Shown here: positions 31,138 to 37,365 of the stretch, in pieces | Layout: each line of letters opens with the position of its first letter | How positions within the stretch are numbered: position 1 is the stretch's first letter | Assembly: GCA_031276035.1 (NCBI GenBank) | Contig: JAISNV010000026.1 | Coordinates: 1-37,365, forward strand | DNA from: Bacteroidales bacterium | Lineage (GTDB): Bacteria > Bacteroidota > Bacteroidia > Bacteroidales > BM520 | DNA length: 37,365 bases | Reading direction: 5' to 3' | Notes under the pieces: generated by a model | The model's database searches: none | The model's input: the letters and a program-made list of their open reading frames with translations, nothing else | Told to the model about the DNA's origin: nothing | Translations under genes and position numbers: made by a program

Positions 31138-33036
31138 ATGGTTGATTCAAGATTTAAAATACTTTCCAAAATAAATTATCCTTCGGATATTAAAAAACTT
31201 GATATTACCGACTTACCGGAATTGTGCAAGGAATTAAGACAATATATTATTGAAGTAATATCCTGTAACGCCGGCCATCTGGGTTCAAGCTTAGGCGCTG
31301 TAGAACTCACTGTTGCAATACATTATGTTTTTGATACGCCTTATGATAATCTGATTTGGGATGTGGGCCATCAAGCCTATCCACATAAAATTCTAACTGG
31401 CAGAAAACAGGAATTTGATACTATAAGAACTTACGGCGGTATCAGCGGTTTTCCAAAAATGTCCGAAAGCGAATATGATGCTTTCGGCACCGGTCATGCT
31501 TCTACTTCAATCTCAGCCGCTTTCGGTATGGCTATTGCCGCACTACAAAACAAAGAATACGATAAACACAGCATTGCTGTTATTGGTGACGGTTCTATGG
31601 GCGGCGGAATGGCTTTCGAAGCTTTGAATAATGCCGGCGCAACAAATGCAAATCTCCTTATCATTCTGAACGACAACGGAATTGCAATAGACAAAAGTGT
31701 AGGAGCAATCAAAGAATATCTGCTCCATATGTCTATGTCGAAATCCTATAACGATTTCCGCGATAAACTTTGGAATATCCTTTCGGGAAATGAAAAGAAA
31801 CGGCGGCAAAGACGCATGCTCCGACAAATCAAACATCATATCAAATCATCAATCTTTGATGAAGGTAATCTTTTCGAGTCGCTCGGAATGAGATATTTTG
31901 GTCCTACAGACGGTCATAATGTTATTGAACTTGTTGAAAATCTAATCAAACTGAAAAGTCTTAAAGGTCCGAAGTTGTTACATTGTATAACTACAAAGGG
32001 AAAAGGTTATTTAGAGGCAGAAAAAGATCAGGTTAGATTTCACGCACCGGGAACTTTTGATATCGAAACGGGAAATTCAATAGAAGAAGTAAAGGATTTG
32101 CCTCCGAAGTATCAGGATGTGTTCGGAAAAACAATTACTAAACTTGCGACAATAAATGATAAAATTGTAGGTATTACAGCCGCTATGCCAACAGGTTGTT
32201 CTTTAAATATCATGATGGAAAAATTTCCGGATAGAGCTTTTGATGTGGGAATTGCCGAAGAACATGCGGTTACTTTTGCCGCCGGACTTGCCGCTAAAGG
32301 ATTGAAACCTTATTGTGCTATTTATTCTACCTTCCTTCAAAGAAGTTATGATCAGATAATTCATGATGTTGCACTTCAAAAGTTGCCGGTAGTATTTTGC
32401 ATTGATAGAGCCGGATTAGTAGGCGAAGACGGTCCGACTCACCATGGTAATTTCGATCTTGCTTACCTGCGCTCAATTCCTAATATGATTATTGCTGCTC
32501 CGCTAAATGAATATGATCTTCAGGATATGATGTTCACCGCCCAATATTCCGAATTACCCTACGCCATTCGCTATCCGAGATGCAGGGGAATTTATCTGAA
32601 TTGGGAAAAAGAAAACTTCGAATTTGTTAAAACCGGAAAAGGAAAAATTTTAAGACAAGGTGAAGATGTTGCAATAATTTCCATTGGGCATATAGGTAAT
32701 GAAGTGATGAAGGCAATTGAATTGGCAAAAGAAAAAGCGGATATCAATCCTACTCATGTTGATATAAAATTCCTCAAACCGATTGATGAAGAATTGTTGC
32801 ACGAGATTTGTAAAAATCATAAAAAAATAATTACAGTTGAAGACGGTACAATTGTAGGCGGCCTTGGTTCTGCGGTTTTAGAATTTGTTTCGGATAATAA
32901 CTATGATTGTAAAGTTAAAAGATTAGGTATTCCCGATAAGTTTATCGAACATGGCTCTTTGTCGCAATTACATAAAATTTGCGAAATCGATACAGAAAGT
33001 ATCATGTCGGAAATACTAAAAATAAAGAAATTATGA
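31138..33036 (+). CDS. dxs: 1-deoxy-D-xylulose-5-phosphate synthase
   Basis: 632 residues, full length. Thiamine-diphosphate features include G-H-L-G-S-S-L-G near the N-terminus, the cofactor motif G-D-G-S-M-G-G-G-M-A followed by N-D-N, and the catalytic-glutamate segment D-V-G-I-A-E-E-H-A-V-T-F in the pyrimidine-binding domain. The enzyme condenses pyruvate and glyceraldehyde-3-phosphate, the first step of the MEP isoprenoid pathway. The GTG/ATG choice is clear: the ATG at 31138 lies two bases after the DUF59 stop. Its TGA overlaps the prfB ATG (ATGA, 33033-33036). Confidence 0.96.
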   Translation: MVDSRFKILSKINYPSDIKKLDITDLPELCKELRQYIIEVISCNAGHLGSSLGAVELTVAIHYVFDTPYDNLIWDVGHQAYPHKILTGRKQEFDTIRTYGGISGFPKMSESEYDAFGTGHASTSISAAFGMAIAALQNKEYDKHSIAVIGDGSMGGGMAFEALNNAGATNANLLIILNDNGIAIDKSVGAIKEYLLHMSMSKSYNDFRDKLWNILSGNEKKRRQRRMLRQIKHHIKSSIFDEGNLFESLGMRYFGPTDGHNVIELVENLIKLKSLKGPKLLHCITTKGKGYLEAEKDQVRFHAPGTFDIETGNSIEEVKDLPPKYQDVFGKTITKLATINDKIVGITAAMPTGCSLNIMMEKFPDRAFDVGIAEEHAVTFAAGLAAKGLKPYCAIYSTFLQRSYDQIIHDVALQKLPVVFCIDRAGLVGEDGPTHHGNFDLAYLRSIPNMIIAAPLNEYDLQDMMFTAQYSELPYAIRYPRCRGIYLNWEKENFEFVKTGKGKILRQGEDVAIISIGHIGNEVMKAIELAKEKADINPTHVDIKFLKPIDEELLHEICKNHKKIITVEDGTIVGGLGSAVLEFVSDNNYDCKVKRLGIPDKFIEHGSLSQLHKICEIDTESIMSEILKIKKL

Positions 33037-34122
33037 TTACGGGAGAAACTATAAAAGCTCTGAAAACGAGGTTGGATGCCTTAAGGAGGTATCTTTGACA
33101 TTGAAGGAAAAAAATCTTCGATAGAAGCTTTAGATAAGGAAACGCAAAAGCAAGGTTTTTGGGATGACCCGAAAGAAGCGGAAAAATTATTAAAACAAAT
33201 TAGGGACGTAAAATTCTGGGTTGATAAGTATAATGATGCTGTAAACGCTTATGATGATTTACTTGTTATTGAAGAATTTGGTAAAGAAGGTGAAGCGAGC
33301 GAAAAAGAAATTGAAGATGCATATAACAATTCTTTGAAACTTATTGAAGACCTTGAATTTTTGAATATGCTCGGCGAAGAGAGCGATAAATTCGGAGCAA
33401 TGCTTTCAATAAATCCCGGCGCAGGAGGTACGGAAAGTCATGATTGGGCGGAAATGTTAATGAGAATGTACCAACGCTGGGGCGAAAGAAATAATTTTAC
33501 AGTAAAATTACTCGACTATCAAGCAGGAGATGTTGCCGGTATTAACTCCGTAACAATGGAATTCGAAGGCGATTATGCCTTCGGTTATCTAAAAGGTGAA
33601 AACGGAGTTCACAGGCTTGTCCGTTTATCTCCTTTCGATTCCAATAATCGTCGCCATACTTCTTTTGCTTCGGTTTATGTTTATCCGGTAGTAGATGATA
33701 ATATCGAAATAGAAATTAATCCTGCTGATATAAAATGGGATACCTTCCGGTCCGGCGGTCCCGGCGGTCAAAATGTTAACAAGGTTGAAACGGCGGTTCG
33801 ATTAAAACACGAGCCTTCCGGAATAATCATTGAATGCCAGGAAACACGTTCACAACTTCAGAATAAAGATAAAGCTATGAAAATGTTGCGGTCGCAACTT
33901 TATGAAATTGAACTTCGTAAAAGAAAAGAGGCGCAATCGGAAATAGAAGGAGCTAAGAAAAAAATAGAGTGGGGCTCTCAGATCCGCTCTTATGTTATGC
34001 ATCCGTACAAAATGGTGAAAGATTTACGTACTAATTATGAAACATCGAATGTTCAGGCTGTTATGGATGGAGATTTGAATGAAATGCTAAAAGCTTATTT
34101 AATGGAATTTGGAAAAAATTAA
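33033..34122 (+). CDS. prfB: Peptide chain release factor 2 with programmed +1 frameshift
   Basis: The gene starts at ATG 33033, overlapping the dxs stop. Frame 0 runs 21 codons to an in-frame TGA at 33096-33098. Reading continues in the +1 frame from GAC at 33097 to the stop ending at 34122, giving a 362-residue RF2. The site reads AGGAGG-TAT-CTT-TGA-C (33084-33099), the classic RF2 autoregulatory frameshift signal with an internal Shine-Dalgarno-like AGGAGG. Functional motifs are complete: S-P-F at 199-201 for TGA/TAA recognition and G-G-Q at 244-246 for peptide hydrolysis. When RF2 is scarce the ribosome pauses at TGA and shifts. An annotation beginning at 33334 would miss about 100 N-terminal residues. 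Confidence 0.95.
33084..33099 (+). promoter_or_regulatory. prfB: prfB programmed frameshift site
   Basis: AGGAGG (33084-33089), TAT, the slippery CTT, the in-frame stop TGA and a following C. All elements of the RF2 +1 shift are present with the standard three-base spacing between AGGAGG and CTT. Confidence 0.95.
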
Positions 34123-34131
34123 AATTATCTT

Positions 34132-34139
34132 TATTTTTG
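34132..34139 (+). promoter_or_regulatory. Candidate -7 box TATTTTTG close to the fumC start
   Basis: Exact TAnnTTTG ending four bases before the fumC ATG. If used, the mRNA would be nearly leaderless; it may equally be chance in an AT-rich 21-base gap. Confidence 0.3.
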
Positions 34140-34143
34140 TTGC

Positions 34144-35529
34144 ATGGAAAAATATAGAATAGAACACGATACTTTAGGTGAAGTTAAGGTTGATAACAGT
34201 AAAATGTGGGGAGCTCAAACGCAGAGAGCATTTGAAAACTTCGAATTTTCATTATATACAATGCCGATGGAAATTATTTATGCTCTCGCTATAGTAAAAA
34301 AAGCAGCGGCAGCGGCTAATGCCGACTTAAATGTTTTATCGCAAAGAAAGGCAGATTTAATTATGCAGGCTTGTGATGAAATTATTGACGGCGAATATGA
34401 TGATCAATTTCCGTTGCGGATTTGGCAATCCGGCTCCGGTACTCAGACAAATATGAATGTCAATGAAGTTATTGCCAACATTGCACAAATCAACAGCGGC
34501 GGAAAACTTACCGATAAGAAAAAAGTTTTGCATCCGAATGATGATGTTAACAAGTCGCAATCAACAAACGATACTTTTCCTACGGCAATGTATATTGCTT
34601 GTTTCAAGATATTATCGGAAACAACATTACCGGCTCTGGTAACTTTGCATACGGCGCTGCAACAAAAAGCAGATGAATTTGCATATATTGTAAAAACAGG
34701 AAGAACTCATTTGATGGATGCCACACCTGTAACTTTAGGACAGGAATTTTCTGCTTATTCTTCCCAAATAAAGCATTGCATCGAATATTTAAAGCAATCT
34801 ATGGAATATCTTACCGAACTTGCAATCGGCGGTACTGCAACAGGAACAGGACTAAACACTCCTCCGGGATATGATCTCAAAACCGTTGAATACATTAACA
34901 AATTCAGCGGGTATGAATTTCAAGTTGCGGAAAATAAATTTGAAGCATTAGCAATTCATGATGCACTTGTAAACGCTTCTTCGGCCATCAGAACGGCTGC
35001 AATGAGTTTGTTTAAAATTGCAAACGATATTCGTTTGGAAGCATCGGGTCCGAGATGCGGCATAGGAGAAATAATAATTCCGTCTAACGAACCCGGTTCA
35101 TCAATAATGCCCGGGAAAGTAAATCCGACACAATGTGAGGCTGTTACTATGGTTTGTGCGAAAATATTCGGCAATGATGCAACGATTGCCTTCGTAAACA
35201 GTCAGGGTCACTTTCAGCTAAATGTTTTCAAGCCAGTTATGGCATTTTGTTTCATCGAATCGGCACGATTACTTGCTGAGGTAATTAATTCGTTTAATGT
35301 TCATTGTATTACCGGAATCGAACCTAATTATGAGAATATTCAGAAAAATTTGGATAATAGTTTAATGTTGGTAACCGCATTAACTCCTAAAATTGGTTAT
35401 GAAAAAGCTGCCGTTATTGCAAAAACTGCGTATAACGAGAATATTACCTTACGCGAAGCCGCATTAAAATTGGAATTTGTTACTGAAGAGGAGTTTGATG
35501 AAATAATTAATCCTGAGAATATGGTTTGA
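34144..35529 (+). CDS. fumC: Class II fumarate hydratase
   Basis: 461 residues, full length. It has the superfamily signature G-S-S-I-M-P-G-K-V-N-P-T-Q-C-E with the catalytic serine loop, and the T-G-R-T-H-L-M-D-A-T-P-V-T-L-G segment with the catalytic histidine. The early W-G-A-Q-T-Q-R-A-F-E-N-F block is FumC-specific within the aspartase/fumarase group, although aspartase cannot be fully excluded by eye. The enzyme reversibly hydrates fumarate to malate in the citric acid cycle without an Fe-S cluster. It lies 21 bases after prfB in the same direction, so read-through from the upstream operon is possible. Confidence 0.93.
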   Translation: MEKYRIEHDTLGEVKVDNSKMWGAQTQRAFENFEFSLYTMPMEIIYALAIVKKAAAAANADLNVLSQRKADLIMQACDEIIDGEYDDQFPLRIWQSGSGTQTNMNVNEVIANIAQINSGGKLTDKKKVLHPNDDVNKSQSTNDTFPTAMYIACFKILSETTLPALVTLHTALQQKADEFAYIVKTGRTHLMDATPVTLGQEFSAYSSQIKHCIEYLKQSMEYLTELAIGGTATGTGLNTPPGYDLKTVEYINKFSGYEFQVAENKFEALAIHDALVNASSAIRTAAMSLFKIANDIRLEASGPRCGIGEIIIPSNEPGSSIMPGKVNPTQCEAVTMVCAKIFGNDATIAFVNSQGHFQLNVFKPVMAFCFIESARLLAEVINSFNVHCITGIEPNYENIQKNLDNSLMLVTALTPKIGYEKAAVIAKTAYNENITLREAALKLEFVTEEEFDEIINPENMV

Positions 35530-35533
35530 TTTA

Positions 35534-35561
35534 GTTAAGAGTTAAGAGTTATGAATTATGA
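35534..35561 (+). repeat. Four tandem 7-base repeats after fumC
   Basis: GTTAAGA, GTTAAGA, GTTATGA and ATTATGA follow each other without gaps shortly after the fumC stop. Short AT-rich tandem repeats like this occur between genes and may vary in number. Confidence 0.5.
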
Positions 35562-35753
35562 ATAGGAAAGATAACAACGATGATTGTTAGGATAATGACT
35601 GAAACAATTTGAAAATAAAAAATAATTACTCAGTTGTCTTACTTAATGAAATGACTTTCTCATTATTAAATTTCTCACTTTTTTATTGATAACGGCTTAC
35701 AAATCTCGGATTTAAAATTTTCTAAAGATTACACAATTACAAAATTCACAACC

Positions 35754-36164
35754 ATGAATGTTTCTGCTTATAACAAAATATCTTCGCTCTGTTCCCGAAA
35801 GGAAATGTGTTGCAGTGATGCAAAAAACTATTTAAGAAAATTTAAAGAGCTCTCAGAACAAGATAAACAAGAGATTATTGATAGTTTAGTTGATGAGAAA
35901 TTTATTGATGAAGAACGTTTTGCGAAGGCTTTCGTAAACGATTCATATAAATACAATAAATGGGGGAAAAATAAAATCATTTACACACTCAGAGCGAAAA
36001 ATATTCCTGAAAGTATTATTACTTCGGCAATAAATACTATTGATGAAGAAATATATAAGGAAATCAAAGAATCATTGGCTAAAAACAAAAGAGACACACT
36101 CGAAGAAGATGATCCTGCGAAAGAGAATAAGGTGAATACTTTTTTAAGATCTAAAGGATTCTAA
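35754..36164 (+). CDS. recX: Regulatory protein RecX
   Basis: 136 residues, slightly short for RecX. It shows the three-helix repeat pattern of the family: L-C-S-R-K-E-M-C-C-S-D-A-K-N-Y-L, then L-V-D-E-K-F-I-D-E-E-R-F-A-K-A-F-V-N-D, and K-W-G-K-N-K-I-I-Y-T-L-R-A-K-N-I-P. The D-E-x-R-F-A segment is the most diagnostic. RecX binds RecA filaments and limits recombination activity. recA itself is not in the window. The gene stands apart from fumC by 224 bases with no clear promoter box. Confidence 0.9.
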   Translation: MNVSAYNKISSLCSRKEMCCSDAKNYLRKFKELSEQDKQEIIDSLVDEKFIDEERFAKAFVNDSYKYNKWGKNKIIYTLRAKNIPESIITSAINTIDEEIYKEIKESLAKNKRDTLEEDDPAKENKVNTFLRSKGF

Positions 36165-36391
36165 GGATTGGAAAATATTAATAATAAAGTCGAATAAGTT
36201 GAAAGCAGATTAATTAAAAATTAGAAATGTAAGTTTAAAAGAGCAAAAATTAAAAAATTATTAAAATGTTAATTTAAAAAAAATTTGTTATTACGGCTAT
36301 AAAAATATTTTAAATGTAAAATAAGATATTTTGGTATTTAACATAAAAATATTTTTTTTATAAACATAAGAATTTAGTTTAAAATTATTTA

Positions 36392-36399
36392 TATCTTTG
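36392..36399 (+). promoter_or_regulatory. Candidate -7 box TATCTTTG for the surface protein
   Basis: Exact TAnnTTTG, 41 bases before the ATG at 36440. The 225 bases before it, back to recX, are AT-rich with no gene. Confidence 0.55.
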
Positions 36400-36439
36400 C
36401 GATGACATTTCATTAATTTAACTAAAAACTTATGGGGCT

Positions 36440-37365
36440 ATGGAGAAATTTATTTTATCTTTTTTATTATTTATCATTTTTGTTTCGCAATTGTTTGGCC
36501 AAAATTGTTGGGATTGCCCGACAGAAAATAAAGCAGTAGGTTTATCCTCCATATCTATAGGAACATCAACCTCAGTTACTGGATTAAATTCATTTGTGGG
36601 AGGTGCGTTCTCACAAGTATTGGCTTCCAACAGTTTTGCATACGGTAATTATGCAATAGTACAATCAACTGCCGGCGGTAGTATGGCTTTAGGAAATAAT
36701 CTAAAAGTCGGTTTACCGAACTCAATTCTTATAGGTTTGGGAATCGACAAGTATAACAATCTTGAAAATAATATTACCAATAGTATAATGCTTGGAGTTA
36801 CGGCAGTGCCGTCGCTTACAATAGTACGCCAGTCCAATATTTCTTTACCTGGTTATATAGGTATAGGTACCACCACTCCAACGGAGTTATTAAGTGTTGC
36901 CGGGAATTTATTATTAGAAAGTGCATCTGCTAATTCGGGTGAATTAAAGTTTAAGTATAATAGTAGTATTGCAAACGACACTTGGGTTGTTTTTTCAAAC
37001 AATACCGGTTTACGTTTTGATTATAGAACAGAGGGAATTGGAAGTAAACCAAAACAGATATTGTTTTTAAGTAATAATGAAAAAGTAGGAATAGGCACTA
37101 TATTACCTTCGGAACGTTTACATGTTACCGGAAATATTTTGTCAGAAGATAAAATAATAGCAAAAAACGAAATTATGATGGTTCCCGATCATACTTCAAA
37201 TGTAGGTTGGCATATAAAACGCGAGACATCTGGTTTATATTTTATCTATGAAGCCGGCGGAGCTATTGATGTTACTAAATATAATTTGTATATAGAAAAT
37301 AACGGCAATGTAGGATTAGGCACACTTTCACCTACCAAGAAATTAGATGTAAACGGAGATATTAA
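36440..37365 (+). CDS. Repeat-containing secreted adhesin or fibre-like protein (partial)
   Basis: The frame opens at ATG 36440 (M-E-K-F-I-L-S) and is still open at the window edge, so at least 308 codons are seen. An ATG at 36432 is in another frame and soon stops. A signal peptide is cleaved near Q-L-F-G (residue 20). Residues of about 25-130 are rich in S-x-A-x-G and S-x-A-L-G turns, like YadA-type head repeats. Then come three V-G-I-G-T-x-x-P-x-x-x-L-x-V-x-G-N-I motifs starting at 36857, 37085 and 37310, a period of about 75 residues. This motif is frequent in Bacteroidota surface proteins and phage tail fibres that end in an endosialidase-chaperone or sorting domain; the end is not visible here. 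Confidence 0.8.
   Translation, partial: MEKFILSFLLFIIFVSQLFGQNCWDCPTENKAVGLSSISIGTSTSVTGLNSFVGGAFSQVLASNSFAYGNYAIVQSTAGGSMALGNNLKVGLPNSILIGLGIDKYNNLENNITNSIMLGVTAVPSLTIVRQSNISLPGYIGIGTTTPTELLSVAGNLLLESASANSGELKFKYNSSIANDTWVVFSNNTGLRFDYRTEGIGSKPKQILFLSNNEKVGIGTILPSERLHVTGNILSEDKIIAKNEIMMVPDHTSNVGWHIKRETSGLYFIYEAGGAIDVTKYNLYIENNGNVGLGTLSPTKKLDVNGDI

Noticed and set aside
33334..34122. prfB as a truncated or frameshift-damaged gene starting at 33334
   Set aside because: The upstream 21 codons, the AGGAGG-TAT-CTT-TGA-C site and an open +1 frame show normal programmed frameshifting and a full-length 362-residue protein.
1..37365. CRISPR arrays, tRNA or rRNA genes
   Set aside because: No regularly spaced repeats, tRNA cloverleaf consensus words or rRNA-like stretches were recognised on reading; a covariance-model scan would be needed to exclude small RNAs.

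Overview
The window looks like a chromosomal segment of a Bacteroidota member, most likely Bacteroidales-like. The evidence is a low-GC sequence, many TAnnTTTG promoter boxes of the Bacteroidetes type, weak or absent Shine-Dalgarno sequences, a type IX secretion (T9SS) C-terminal sorting domain, a PorE-like TPR/propeller/OmpA protein and a small RRM protein. I cannot name a genus.

Layout. (1) Positions 1-3970 are accessory DNA: the end of an IS1182-like transposase, then a tight four-gene minus-strand operon encoding an FkbH-like HAD protein with a GNAT-like tail, two different DUF488 proteins and a dual-OB-like protein. Related short repeats sit at both ends of it, and a 25-codon ORF lies upstream. 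(2) Positions 4175-6781 hold a small outer-membrane barrel protein overlapping a serine hydrolase lipoprotein, and a convergent lipoprotein across a strong hairpin. (3) Positions 7173-11563 hold an AraC-type regulator and a 1143-residue protein with three AAA+ modules, the third apparently catalytically dead. (4) Positions 11711-18019 hold an RRM protein and an operon of a T9SS-exported M6 metalloprotease, a TPR protein and a PorE-like protein whose OmpA domain is eroded. (5) Positions 18125-19671 hold a membrane zinc metallopeptidase and an aquaporin. (6) Positions 19876-26348 hold a minus-strand TolC / MacA-like / MacB-like (split ATPase and permease) efflux operon ending in a LytS/LytR-type two-component pair. 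(7) Positions 26833-29914 hold an MFS exporter and three tandem copies of an unknown cysteine-containing secreted protein. (8) Positions 30430-36164 are housekeeping: sufE, a DUF59 Fe-S protein, dxs, prfB with a programmed frameshift, fumC and recX. (9) A repeat-containing surface protein runs off the right edge.

Best candidates for something little described are the HAD/DUF488/DUF488/dual-OB operon, the triple AAA+ protein and the tandem cysteine-rich secreted family. The prfB frameshift site is confidently read and means that prfB is intact at 362 residues, not truncated. No tRNA, rRNA or CRISPR array was recognised.
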